Positions 46,936 through 54,641 of a stretch of 64,000 nucleotides of DNA are shown here, in pieces; within the stretch, counting starts at the first letter, position 1; the number at the start of each line of letters is the position of its first letter. Under the pieces are notes generated by a model. That model had not been told where the DNA came from, did no database searches, and saw only the letters and a program-made list of their open reading frames with translations. The position numbers and the translations under genes were made by a program. Source of the stretch: Bifidobacterium longum subsp. infantis ATCC 15697 = JCM 1222 = DSM 20088 (lineage in GTDB: Bacteria > Actinomycetota > Actinomycetes > Actinomycetales > Bifidobacteriaceae); the NCBI RefSeq assembly GCF_000269965.1, contig NC_017219.1, forward strand, positions 1,612,001 through 1,676,000. Direction: 5' to 3'.

Positions 46936-47120
46936 GAGCCGCTCCCCTCTTGTGCCGCTTCGGTTCGTTTCAGTCCGTCTTCGTTCTGTTCCCATTCATC
47001 CTTATCCGGCGCTACCGCCCGCCGTACCCGAGCTTACAACAGGCCTTGCCTGACGCAATTGGACTAGAGAACAAACCGAATAAATGCTATTGCCGGTTCG
47101 ACTCCACTCTTTTTCTCTTA

Positions 47121-47424
47121 CAGCGTCGCCAGCGCGCCAAACTTTGAGCAGCCACCGACGTTAGTCCTTCTCATTTGTCGGAGGTCGGCCAAAGTTTGGC
47201 ACGGCACCAACGATCATGCGCTCCAGTGTCGTTGCCGTGCCAACTTATGTACAGCTAACGACGCTAAGCCCCTTTTTATCGTCGTTTGATCGCCAGAACT
47301 TGACCCGTTAACGACGCTAAGGTGTCTCAGCGACGTCAGCAGTCCAAACCTTGAACCATTACTGACATTGAACATCCCCCAGCGTCGCCAGAAGCTCATG
47401 TCTTGTCTCACCACCGACGCTATA
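47121..47424. repeat. Degenerate tandem array, six units of about 52 bp
   Basis: Units begin near 47121, 47174, 47223, 47276, 47326 and 47380 (intervals 49-54). Each has the order GTCG, then a core like GCCAAACTTTG, then CCGACGTTAG or AACGACGCTAAG. Several units have complementary ends (AGCGTCG / CGACGCT). No reading frame spans it. It lies in the 3' region of mazG and upstream of the TRIC gene. Confidence 0.6.
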
Positions 47425-47464
47425 GTAGTGGAGGCCTTCATCAAGAGCCCAAATATAGATTCAC

Positions 47465-48364
47465 TCATCGCATCCGAATGTAGTTTTCAATGGATTCAAC
47501 GCGTGATTCAACATCGCGTAGACGGTTGCACAATGCTGCTTCAATATCGATACCGTCCGAGAGGGCTCGACGCACGATGGCGAGGATTTCATCGGCGTAG
47601 GCATCGGCCTTCTCATGTTCAGGAGAATTGTCACCGTTTGATTCGGATTGAATCGCCGCTTGAGGCTGCTCGTCATCTTGCTTCGTGTCAGCCGCAGCCG
47701 GCTCATCAAACGCCGCGAACAATCTATCAGCATTCGGCGATTTGGAGATACGAGAAACGACTTTGGCCGCGCGAGGCGACGAACCTTGAGCGTGGGAAAT
47801 GCCCTCAAGCACGGATTTACAATGCTTTTCCTGTTGTTTCATCTTTTCCCATAGAGCCACTACGGCTTCCGGGGATTCGGGTTGGGTAGTCTCTCTCCCG
47901 TCGTTGCCGTCAGCATCAAAAGCATCAGAAGATTCGGAGGAATTGCCGGCATCATCAGCCGCAAACACATGCGGATGCCGAGTGATGAGCTTGTTCATCA
48001 ACCGGTCGGCGACCTCGTCAATACCAAAAGGATCCTCGGCATCCGATTCGCAGACCCGCGCCTGAAACACGGATTGCAACAGCACATCGCCCAGTTCCTC
48101 GCGCATGTTGTCACGGTCGTGAGTTTCCACCGCGTCGACGTATTCGTAGGTTTCCTCAAGCAGATTCTTGAGCAGTGACTCGTTCGTCTGCTTACCGTCC
48201 CACGGGCAGCCGCCCGGCGAATACAGCACGTCCACCACGGCCTTGACCCGGTCCGGCGCCGTAACCGCCTCAACCACCGGCTTTAATTCCGAACAATGCT
48301 CGAAGCCTGACGGCAAACGGTAGGCTGAAGCATGGTATTCCGTCATGTCACTCATCTTGCTCAT
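47465..48364 (-). CDS. mazG: Nucleoside triphosphate pyrophosphohydrolase MazG
   Basis: 299 residues from ATG 48364, supported by CAGGAGCAAACCT. It carries YSPGGCPWDGKQT, then LLEETYEYVDAVE and REELGDVLLQSVFQAR, and the second conserved region PHVF. The C-terminal half has a polar, low-complexity stretch (DDEQPQAAIQSESNGD) followed by a helical tail, longer than typical MazG. It is a cytoplasmic house-cleaning NTPase. Confidence 0.9.
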   Translation of the reverse strand: MSKMSDMTEYHASAYRLPSGFEHCSELKPVVEAVTAPDRVKAVVDVLYSPGGCPWDGKQTNESLLKNLLEETYEYVDAVETHDRDNMREELGDVLLQSVFQARVCESDAEDPFGIDEVADRLMNKLITRHPHVFAADDAGNSSESSDAFDADGNDGRETTQPESPEAVVALWEKMKQQEKHCKSVLEGISHAQGSSPRAAKVVSRISKSPNADRLFAAFDEPAAADTKQDDEQPQAAIQSESNGDNSPEHEKADAYADEILAIVRRALSDGIDIEAALCNRLRDVESRVESIENYIRMR

Positions 48365-48717
48365 AGGTTTGCTCCTGTTCTCATCTGGATGAACCATAAC
48401 CAACCCGCGCAACGTGTAGAAGACCTAGATCATATTATTTGTTGCGAAATGTTGCTAAATCCATCTGTATCCCTCTAGCCAAGAACATTTCCAATACGCC
48501 AAGACCCCTTGGAATTGTTGATGTTCCAAGGGGTCTTAATCAGAAACAAAAGGTGCTAGTTCAGCACACCTTCCACATCCAGTAACGTATAATGAAATCA
48601 ACGGCTCCCACGGAAAGAACGGCGGAATTCCAACGATTTGATACGATTGGTATACCATTGGAATACCATTCGCCACGGATTGTTTGTTGGAGAATGTTGG
48701 AGAATGAAGGATGCTGA
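48365..48717. other. Chromosome/prophage junction region
   Basis: No gene seen. It contains a long hairpin (48501-48537) and two sets of tandem repeats before the integrase: TTGG(T/A)ATACCA at 48647 and 48658, and TTGGAGAATG at 48687 and 48697. The left attachment site should be in this interval, but it cannot be fixed without the right end. Confidence 0.5.
48501..48537. terminator. 14-bp hairpin near the prophage left end
   Basis: AAGACCCCTTGGAA and TTCCAAGGGGTCTT with a 9-nt loop. The stem is perfect but no T run follows on either strand. Confidence 0.5.
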
Positions 48718-50109
48718 ATGCCTAGGATAAGGAAAACCGGAGCGGTCTACCCCATCCGCCACGAGCAGCGGAAAACACTCAAGGACGGCACGGTAAAGAC
48801 ATACGTGAACTGGCAGGCCAAGGTGGACGGCCGATGGGTGTCCGCCAAGACCTACAAGGAATGCGACAGGAAAATAGCCGAAGCCCTCAAGGAGAAAACC
48901 GAATGGGGCATGGGCGTAGACCGCGCCACCCGGCTCGGCGAGTACGCGGAACGATGGTTCGAGCTGAAACGACGCGACCTGAAACCCAAGTCCATCAACA
49001 ACTACGCGAGCCTCATAAGCGTGCACCTGTGCAAGTACGCGAACGAGAAGCTGGGCGAAGTGACCGCCTCGGCGGTGCAGCGCATGATAGCCAACATGCG
49101 CAACCTCGACGGCACCCCATGCTCGTACAACCGGCAGCTTGGCTTCTACAACATCCTTAACCAGATATTCAAGGCGGCGGTGGCCGACCGGCTGATACCC
49201 ACCAGTCCGGTCACCAGCGCGGCAAGGCCGAAACGCAGGGACACGGGATTGGCCGGGGACCGGCGCACCATCAACGGGCCCGTGGCCGTGTCGGCGGACA
49301 GGCGCAGCGGCACGCAGGACCGCAAGGCGTTCACCGTGGAGCAGATGCAGGACATGCTCGAAGCGTCCTCCGACGACCTGTTTCTGGGCGCACGCCAATG
49401 GTGGCGTCTGCTCACCGGCATGAGACAGGGGGAGATACTGGGAGCCACATTGGACGATCTCGACCTGTGGCGGGACAAGACGTTGGAAACCCCGGACAGC
49501 GGCGAGATATGGATAGGCACCTACACGGTGAACTGGAAACTGGAAAGCCTCGACAAGGAGCATGGGTGTGGGGAGCCCGGCAGGGACGGAAGATACCCGT
49601 GCGGCTTCAAACGGCCTTCGAGCTGCCCCCGATACCGGTGGAGGGTGCCGGACGGATACGACATGATACACCTGTGCAAAGGGTACGCTTTGACGCCGCC
49701 GAAGTCCGCGAGAGGCAAGGTCGTGCCGATAATCCCCCAGTTGGGCACCGTCGTGCACCGGTATCTGGAGGCCACGGAGAATATCATCCCGAACCCGTAC
49801 AACCTGATATTCAGGACGCGCGAGGGTATGCCGTTGGCCGCGTTGGATGACAGGGCCAGTTTCCGCGACCTCATGCGCAGGGCGGGCATACCCGACTACG
49901 AGAACCGGTACGGGCATGAATGCCGCAACTCCGTCGTATCGCTCCTGTTCCACATGAAGGTTGACCCCGGCATCATCCAACGCATCGTCGGCCATTCGAG
50001 CATAGCCATGAGCGAGCATTACCGCACCGTGCCGGTAGAAGATTTGATGCGAGGCATGGAGACGATAAGCGACGGGCTCGGTCTGAAGCAGATCGAATGG
50101 AAGGCGTGA
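48718..50109 (+). CDS. int: Tyrosine-type site-specific integrase
   Basis: 463 residues. The N-terminal SAM-like/arm domain (RLGEYAERWFELKRRDLKPKSI) precedes the catalytic domain. The catalytic Arg is in LLTGMRQGEILG (about residue 237), then YGHECRNSVVSLL, GHSSIAMSEHYRTV with the nucleophile Tyr near residue 438. A Cys-rich insert (HGCGEP, YPCGFKR, SSCP) occurs in the catalytic domain, as in other actinophage integrases. GAAGGATGCTGA precedes the ATG. Confidence 0.93.
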   Translation: MPRIRKTGAVYPIRHEQRKTLKDGTVKTYVNWQAKVDGRWVSAKTYKECDRKIAEALKEKTEWGMGVDRATRLGEYAERWFELKRRDLKPKSINNYASLISVHLCKYANEKLGEVTASAVQRMIANMRNLDGTPCSYNRQLGFYNILNQIFKAAVADRLIPTSPVTSAARPKRRDTGLAGDRRTINGPVAVSADRRSGTQDRKAFTVEQMQDMLEASSDDLFLGARQWWRLLTGMRQGEILGATLDDLDLWRDKTLETPDSGEIWIGTYTVNWKLESLDKEHGCGEPGRDGRYPCGFKRPSSCPRYRWRVPDGYDMIHLCKGYALTPPKSARGKVVPIIPQLGTVVHRYLEATENIIPNPYNLIFRTREGMPLAALDDRASFRDLMRRAGIPDYENRYGHECRNSVVSLLFHMKVDPGIIQRIVGHSSIAMSEHYRTVPVEDLMRGMETISDGLGLKQIEWKA

Positions 50110-50199
50110 ACTGGCGCGCCGAAACTTGCCGGCCATACAATGGAAGAGTAAGTTAATCACCTTGAATGTCCAGCGGAAGGAACGTTACGGAGGCGCACC

Positions 50200-50637
50200 A
50201 TGACAAGCATATTCGACGTGGCCGCTTACGTGCTGGACAAGCTCGGCGTCATGACCACAATGAAACTGGAAAAGCTCTGCTACTATTCACAGGCATGGTC
50301 CCTCGTATGGGATGAACGGCGTCTGTTCCCCGAACGGTTCGAGGCATGGGCCAACGGCCCGGTATGCCCCGACCTATACCATGCGCACAAGGGCATGTTC
50401 AAGATCACGCGCGGCGATATTCACGGCGACCCGTCCAACATTGACGAGGACGGCATCAACACCATAGACGCCGTGTTGAAGGCCTACGGGAAAATGGGAG
50501 CCTACCAGTTGAGCGAACTCACCCACAGCGAACGCCCTTGGAAGGACGCTCGCGGCAATCTCCCCCAAGGCGCCATCTGCAACACCGAGATAACTGAAGC
50601 CGCCATGGCCGAATACTATGGGAGCCTCACCGAATAG
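50200..50637 (+). CDS. Panacea/SocA-type antitoxin (DUF4065)
   Basis: 145 residues starting MTSIFDVAAYVLDKLG, with the family features KLEKLCYYSQAWSLVW, FEAWANGPVCPDLYHAHKG and ELTHSERPWKDAR. ACGGAGGCGCACC precedes the ATG. Panacea proteins neutralise diverse neighbouring toxins. The next gene overlaps its stop by one base, as expected for such a pair. It lies between the integrase and the lysogeny genes, so it may act in lysogen maintenance or superinfection defence. Confidence 0.85.
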   Translation: MTSIFDVAAYVLDKLGVMTTMKLEKLCYYSQAWSLVWDERRLFPERFEAWANGPVCPDLYHAHKGMFKITRGDIHGDPSNIDEDGINTIDAVLKAYGKMGAYQLSELTHSERPWKDARGNLPQGAICNTEITEAAMAEYYGSLTE

Positions 50638-51140
50638 TGGGCCACCGCAGCAAAACCAAGAGCATCAAGGCCAAAGCCCCGAGCTCTTCAAAACGTGTGC
50701 CCGCGCATCACGTGGCGAAAAGCTATCATGTCCCCGAATCCGCCACGGAGATTCCCAAAGATTCCGTGAACCGTCGCATCGTATTCCGTTTCGACTGCGT
50801 TGACCTTGAGGCCGACTGTCCATGGTCGCTCGCGCACATGAGCGACGAGGAGCATCGACTGCTGCTGTTGAAGATGCGTGACTTCGAAAAGGCCACGGTG
50901 GGCGAGATCATTAGCCCCTCATATCAGGCGTTCACCTGCTACCCTGATTTCACCCAATGCCCCAACCAGACGCCACAGGACCGGCTGGCGAAATACTATG
51001 AACGCGAAGGCGATGCGTTGGCCCGGTTCCGCTTGGGCGGCACCGAACGCCTGTACGGTTTCCTTGTAGGCAACGAGTTCCACATTCTCTGGTGGGACCC
51101 GAACCATGAGGTATGGCCCTCCACTAGGAAACACACCTGA
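50637..51140 (+). CDS. Panacea-associated putative toxin
   Basis: 167 residues from GTG 50637, sharing a base with the antitoxin stop. A basic N-terminus (about 45 residues) precedes a globular part with ECDLEADCPW-type and HMSDEEHRLLLLKMRDFE segments. It ends in GTERLYGFLVGNEFHILWW and DPNHEVWPS, a pattern seen in small toxins and phage proteins with a beta-rich end. The toxin role rests on operon position; the activity is unknown. Confidence 0.6.
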   Translation: MGHRSKTKSIKAKAPSSSKRVPAHHVAKSYHVPESATEIPKDSVNRRIVFRFDCVDLEADCPWSLAHMSDEEHRLLLLKMRDFEKATVGEIISPSYQAFTCYPDFTQCPNQTPQDRLAKYYEREGDALARFRLGGTERLYGFLVGNEFHILWWDPNHEVWPSTRKHT

Positions 51141-51164
51141 CCATCATATTGTAGTGGTATACAA

Positions 51165-51210
51165 AATGGTCCCGTTCTCCAATACAGGAAGACGAGACCA
51201 TTGTCTTTCG
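51165..51210. terminator. Terminator between convergent genes
   Basis: AATGGTC...TCTCC pairs with GGA...GACCATT, followed by TGTCTTT. It serves the Panacea pair and, on the other strand, the leftward membrane-protein gene. Confidence 0.6.
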
Positions 51211-51211
51211 T

Positions 51212-51832
51212 TTACTGCTTCGCTGTATATCCGACAGCAACACATGATTCCATGACGCTATTCAGATCAGATAGCACTTGAAGGCTGTCGTATTGGGCAT
51301 CAGCGTAACCAAGATTCTGTGTCGCATACACAATCTTCAACATCGGAGCATTCAATGCGGCAAGACTCGCTTTCATATCGGGGTCGGCCTTTGGGAATGC
51401 CTCGTTGATTGTCTTGACCGCCAATGAAGCTCCCGAGAAGGCTTGGACGGCATCATGGTTAGCCGGATCGCGGAAGTACCCAGATACCGCTGCCACATCA
51501 TCAATCAGGGACTGATTACCATCGAAGAGGACACCGCAGGCTCCCATCGTATCGGGCGCTACGCTCGGAGCGCTCACATATCCGTTCAACTGGACCTTCG
51601 CGGCTTTGTATTTATCCTCCCATGCATACGACGATTGTTGAGCGGAATTGACTTCTTCGCTCATGGCTCCGACACCGAAAAGCATGCCCACGAACAGTGC
51701 GACGATGATACCGATAATCAACAAGACGAAAACCGGCACCGGAATCGTGATTCCTTTTTTACGCCTATGAGATACAGGCTGTGATGGTTGCATGCCTGCT
51801 GGCGGCATGGGCTGGTAAACCGGCGAGCTCAT
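51212..51832 (-). CDS. Single-pass membrane protein of the lysogeny block
   Basis: 206 residues from ATG 51832, preceded by AAGGGGAAACAAC. A Pro-rich cytoplasmic N-terminus (MSSPVYQPMPPAG) and basic HRRKK precede one helix (PVPVFVLLIIGIIVALFVG). An extracellular-type helical domain follows with two Cys. Position in the repressor operon suggests superinfection exclusion or another lysogenic-conversion role; this is inference. Confidence 0.7.
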   Translation of the reverse strand: MSSPVYQPMPPAGMQPSQPVSHRRKKGITIPVPVFVLLIIGIIVALFVGMLFGVGAMSEEVNSAQQSSYAWEDKYKAAKVQLNGYVSAPSVAPDTMGACGVLFDGNQSLIDDVAAVSGYFRDPANHDAVQAFSGASLAVKTINEAFPKADPDMKASLAALNAPMLKIVYATQNLGYADAQYDSLQVLSDLNSVMESCVAVGYTAKQ

Positions 51833-51894
51833 GTTGTTTCCCCTTCTCTTCATTGGGTCAATGGTTTATGAATTTTATGTCCCATGCTTGATTA

Positions 51895-52254
51895 TCATGG
51901 TTGCATCGGTAGGGACGATAGAAAGATGTCGTCCGGTGAGCCGCTACCTAGACTCAGCGCATCATAAATATTGTCGGAGGCATGTTCATTGACTTCCTTC
52001 GTTTTGGTGTAGTCATGAATGACGAAGCCGACCACGGCGATGATCACCGCTGCGATAAGAATGCTCACAACGGATTTGCCGATGCCGGTATCGTGATTGT
52101 CGGATTGAGAATCCTTCTTCCTTATCTGCTGTTCCTGCAATTCCACGAGTCTTTTCTGTGTCTCCAATAGCTGGCGTTGCAGTTCTTCCTGCGTCATTTC
52201 CGGCTTTGACTTGTCCGGTTCCGATTCAGGCCGATTCTGTTCAGGCTCGCTCAA
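51895..52254 (-). CDS. Small coiled-coil membrane protein
   Basis: 119 residues from TTG 52254 (GAAGGGAATAATT ahead). The charged N-terminus is followed by a coiled coil (QEELQRQLLETQKRLVELQE), one transmembrane helix (VVSILIAAVIIAVVGFVI) and a short tail. Same operon direction as the repressor; unknown role, perhaps partner of the preceding membrane protein. Confidence 0.68.
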   Translation of the reverse strand: MSEPEQNRPESEPDKSKPEMTQEELQRQLLETQKRLVELQEQQIRKKDSQSDNHDTGIGKSVVSILIAAVIIAVVGFVIHDYTKTKEVNEHASDNIYDALSLGSGSPDDIFLSSLPMQP

Positions 52255-52292
52255 AATTATTCCCTTCTATCCATTGAACTGGTGCCTTAATC

Positions 52293-52694
52293 CTAACTCG
52301 ATATGGTCAGGTTGTCGTGCAGCCAATGCCGGTAATCCTGCAGAACGCTGACGGTGATACCGAGTTCCTGCGCCATCGCGTACGGTTCTCCCCCGTACAA
52401 GTCCTCGGCGTGCATATAGTCCACGGGGTTTATCAACGCCAATGCGGTCTCCTTGCGCGTCAGGCATTCCTCCTTCTCACGGCTCAACAGACGCAGCCCG
52501 TCATCGAAGTGCTTGGCGTGGATAAGCTCATGCTGCAATGTACATGCCCGTTGTTCCATGCTCATTGTGGGGTCAATGTAAGCGGTGCGGGTGATGGGAT
52601 CGTATTCCCCGCACTGCGAACCATCGAACTTCCTATCCTCTATAAGTACTCCCATATGACGCGCCTCACCGGTGAGGTCAGTCCATGTTTTCAC
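52293..52694 (-). CDS. ImmA/IrrE-type metalloprotease
   Basis: 133 residues from GTG 52694, with GCGGAGTCCGGGC ahead, overlapping the repressor end by 17 bp. The zinc motif is QHELIHAKHF (HExxH). The region matches ImmA-type peptidases, which cleave the phage repressor on induction. Coupling to the CI-like gene supports that role here. Confidence 0.85.
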   Translation of the reverse strand: MKTWTDLTGEARHMGVLIEDRKFDGSQCGEYDPITRTAYIDPTMSMEQRACTLQHELIHAKHFDDGLRLLSREKEECLTRKETALALINPVDYMHAEDLYGGEPYAMAQELGITVSVLQDYRHWLHDNLTISS

Positions 52695-53040
52695 GCCCGG
52701 ACTCCGCATTCTTGTTCTTATCCTCATAGGCCGCTTTCTCGATCTGAATCTTCTTGCCGAGAACATCTTCAAGCTGGGAAGCGACTGAGGCATATTGCGT
52801 TTGAGGCTCCGGCGCAGAGGCTTCTTCCAGAATAAGGAAAGGATCGCACCCTAAGGCTTCGGCCACTGCGTCAATATCTTCGGTGTTGAAGCATCGTTCA
52901 CCACGCAATTTTGCGTAATAGGAATTACGGCCTATCCCTGAAGCTTTGCATAGGTCATCGATGGTCATTTTGGCGTCTCTGCGCCTGTTTTCAATTGTCT
53001 CTATCACTCGTTGAGTGAACTGCGATTCATATTTACTCAT
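52678..53040 (-). CDS. CI-like XRE-family repressor
   Basis: 120 residues from ATG 53040. Helix-turn-helix MTIDDLCKASGIGRNSYYAKL is followed by a C-terminal linker without a LexA-type protease domain, fitting control by the adjacent ImmA-like protease. No ribosome binding site precedes the ATG, but TACAAT ends 6 bp upstream of it, so the mRNA is probably leaderless. The operators are 53050-53118. Confidence 0.82.
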   Translation of the reverse strand: MSKYESQFTQRVIETIENRRRDAKMTIDDLCKASGIGRNSYYAKLRGERCFNTEDIDAVAEALGCDPFLILEEASAPEPQTQYASVASQLEDVLGKKIQIEKAAYEDKNKNAESGRENMD

Positions 53041-53046
53041 AACTAC

Positions 53047-53075
53047 ATTGTACCGAATTTCGGTACGTTTGTAAA
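53047..53075 (-). promoter_or_regulatory. Repressor promoter (leaderless)
   Basis: TTTACA (53075-53070), a 17-bp spacer, TACAAT (53052-53047), then 6 bp to the ATG. Operator 1 covers the spacer and most of the -10 box. Confidence 0.7.
53050..53066. promoter_or_regulatory. Operator 1
   Basis: GTACCGAATTTCGGTAC, a perfect palindrome of GTACCG half-sites with a 5-bp centre. Confidence 0.75.
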
Positions 53076-53079
53076 TTTC

Positions 53080-53095
53080 GTACCGTTTCCGGTTG
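53080..53095. promoter_or_regulatory. Operator 2 (weaker)
   Basis: GTACCGTTTCCGGTTG, a GTACCG half-site with an imperfect second half; it overlaps the rightward -35 box. Confidence 0.55.
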
Positions 53096-53128
53096 ACAAG
53101 CCGTACCGTATGCGGTACGTTAAAGATA
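53093..53128 (+). promoter_or_regulatory. Rightward early promoter (leaderless)
   Basis: TTGACA (53093-53098), a 17-bp spacer, TACGTT (53116-53121), then 6 bp to the ATG at 53128. Operator 3 lies between the boxes. Confidence 0.7.
53103..53118. promoter_or_regulatory. Operator 3
   Basis: GTACCGTATGCGGTAC, a palindrome of the same half-sites with a 4-bp centre, within the rightward promoter. Confidence 0.75.
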
Positions 53129-53403
53129 TGCAAACGAAAACAAAACTTTCAAAAACTTCGGTGGGACTGATTCAAGCAGTTCGTGCTGAGGCAGCAAGAC
53201 GAGGGGTAAGCACCCCGGAGCTTGCCAACAGAGTGGGGCGCAACAAGAAATTCTTCTACGACCGCTTCAATTTCAGGAAGGCTTTCTCCACCGACGATCT
53301 CAACGACATCGCCGTGGCGCTTGGCATAACAATGGCAGACATCATCAGTTCAGCTCGCTTAGCCGCCGGCATGAAGTCTCCTGACTTGGAGGTAACAGCA
53401 TGA
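53128..53403 (+). CDS. Cro-like DNA-binding protein
   Basis: 91 residues from ATG 53128. It has a helix-turn-helix (GVSTPELANRVGRNKKFFYDRF) and a following helix pair (STDDLNDIAVALGITMADI). It is the first rightward gene opposite the repressor, hence the Cro position. No ribosome binding site; leaderless start proposed. Confidence 0.75.
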   Translation: MQTKTKLSKTSVGLIQAVRAEAARRGVSTPELANRVGRNKKFFYDRFNFRKAFSTDDLNDIAVALGITMADIISSARLAAGMKSPDLEVTA

Positions 53404-53636
53404 GTGTCTATCAGACCCCAACTTGGACTCGCCGCCACGCGAGACTGACTGGCTCCCCCCAGTCAGACCCACGTAGCGACATGAACGCCAGCCGCCTCAC
53501 GAACGGGTTTGCTGCAACTGAGATTGCAGCACGGCGTTTTCACGAGAGATATGGACGATTGCAGCCGCGAGATTCGCTAGACCGTACGCCATCTTCCGCT
53601 GAGCTGGGTCAGCTGACAGCCTTACTGCTGCATTGA
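53400..53636 (+). CDS. Small hypothetical protein, ATGA-coupled to the Cro-like gene
   Basis: 78 residues starting MSVYQTPTWTRRHARL. TTGGAGGTAACAGC is an ideal ribosome binding site and the start overlaps the previous stop. From residue 33 on, the frame is antisense to the minus-strand gene at 53497-53682. No domain is recognised. One of the two overlapping genes may be spurious or the overlap may be real. Confidence 0.5.
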   Translation: MSVYQTPTWTRRHARLTGSPQSDPRSDMNASRLTNGFAATEIAARRFHERYGRLQPRDSLDRTPSSAELGQLTALLLH

Positions 53637-53682
53637 AATCATCGCAAGCGGAACTTGCATAGTTCTCCGCTTCACTAGCCAT
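53497..53682 (-). CDS. Small hypothetical protein on the opposite strand
   Basis: 61 residues starting MASEAENYASSACDDF, with GAGAGGAGGTGATTTTT, the strongest ribosome binding site in the prophage. The composition is natural: an amphipathic helix (MAYGLANLAAAIVHI) and a coiled tail. It is the only leftward gene in the early region. Confidence 0.6.
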   Translation of the reverse strand: MASEAENYASSACDDFNAAVRLSADPAQRKMAYGLANLAAAIVHISRENAVLQSQLQQTRS

Positions 53683-53714
53683 AAAAATCACCTCCTCTCC
53701 GAATCGAGAAAACA

Positions 53715-53930
53715 ATGCTTAGTCAGAATCGTAACCTCTCCCAGAAGCTCGTTGTGGAGGAACGTCGCACCCGTGAATACTTCACCGGCAACGTCACCGA
53801 AGATGGTCTAATCAACGCGGAAATCGACACCGATTACGGTGCCCGTCCCCTCACTCCGAGTCAGGCGCGTTTCGTCGCCAAGGCCCTTGAAGACCTGGCC
53901 GACTGCGCCGACGAGAAGAACGAGGAATAA
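53715..53930 (+). CDS. Small hypothetical phage protein
   Basis: 71 residues starting MLSQNRNLSQKLVVEERRTREY and ending acidic (DCADEKNEE). The region LTPSQARFVAKALEDLAD is helical. The ribosome binding site is weak (GAGA). No domain is recognised. Confidence 0.6.
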   Translation: MLSQNRNLSQKLVVEERRTREYFTGNVTEDGLINAEIDTDYGARPLTPSQARFVAKALEDLADCADEKNEE

Positions 53931-54026
53931 CAAAGTCTTGCCGTGGCCGGTCGGTTCCCTTATTCACCAAACAAGACTACAGGCGAACAAATACTGACCA
54001 TACTACGACCGTTCACGGCAACCATC

Positions 54027-54150
54027 GGCCCGTCCCTTGGCGATTAGGGGGAATCGGAGACGCCGACAAACCGTCACCCATTAGACACTCCTGTCTCCGT
54101 TTGAAATTTCATGACGGTTGGCGTGGGAAGTTCAAATCTTCCACGGGCCA
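54027..54150 (+). ncRNA. Structured RNA candidate with tRNA-like ends (1)
   Basis: GGCCCGT (54027-54033) pairs over 7 bp with ACGGGCC (54143-54149). Just inside the 3' arm is a T-arm-like hairpin (GGAAG, TTCAAAT, CTTCC). Within lie CGATT/AATCG around a G run and AACCGTCA/TGACGGTT. At about 123 nt it is too long for a normal tRNA. The 3' part can also fold as one simple hairpin. Confidence 0.35.
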
Positions 54151-54162
54151 CGGAAAGGATAA

Positions 54163-54384
54163 ATGATGAACACCAAGGATTATGGACATCACTGTTCGGG
54201 CTATCAGCACCCTGACGGTTCGCCCACACGCTATGAGACACGGGCCGTGAGCCTGTGCATGGCGGGCTTGGTTCTTGGTGTTCTCACGCTTCTCTTCCAA
54301 CCCAGTGCGGGCCCGTGGAGCATTCTCGCGGGTTTCCTGTGCTGTTCCCCCGTCGCCCTGTGCTTCATGTTGGACGACGAATAA
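54163..54384 (+). CDS. Small membrane protein
   Basis: 73 residues starting MMNTKDYGHHCSGYQHPDG. Two hydrophobic segments (LCMAGLVLGVLTLLF, WSILAGFLCCSPVALCFML). CGGAAAGGATAA precedes the two adjacent ATGs. It lies between the two structured-RNA candidates. Confidence 0.6.
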   Translation: MMNTKDYGHHCSGYQHPDGSPTRYETRAVSLCMAGLVLGVLTLLFQPSAGPWSILAGFLCCSPVALCFMLDDE

Positions 54385-54435
54385 CTGAAGATTTCCGGGC
54401 GTGGTCTTTTCCTCATTTCTAACTCGTCCGGTGGT

Positions 54436-54523
54436 AGCCAAGCGCACGGTGGCCGCAGCCGAGAAGCCTTCCAATGGTCATGGACTTCAAAGACTGCACC
54501 GGGTTCGACTCCCGGCTTGGCGC
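54436..54523 (+). ncRNA. tRNA-like structured RNA candidate (2)
   Basis: 88 nt. AGCCAAG (54436-54442) pairs at 6 of 7 positions with CTTGGCG (54516-54522). A perfect T-arm (CCGGG, TTCGACT, CCCGG) precedes it and CGG/CCG can form a short D-arm. The anticodon arm is poor, so it may be a degenerate tRNA or tRNA mimic. Confidence 0.35.
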
Positions 54524-54641
54524 TCAGAAAAATTGAACCCCTTCGCGTCCTTGCGTCGGAAACCAATAAAAGGGTTTCGGACGTGTCAGCACCGGCGTAG
54601 AAGGACAACCAAATAATCAAGCCCAGTGGAGGGAAACAATC

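Noticed and set aside
47121..47424. CRISPR array
   Set aside because: Units are degenerate throughout with no constant repeat or unique spacers, and no cas genes are near.
48598..50160. Minus-strand frame over the integrase
   Set aside because: Antisense shadow; the plus strand has integrase motifs.
54436..54523. Confident functional tRNA call
   Set aside because: Anticodon stem pairs poorly and spacing before the D-arm is abnormal; kept only as a candidate.
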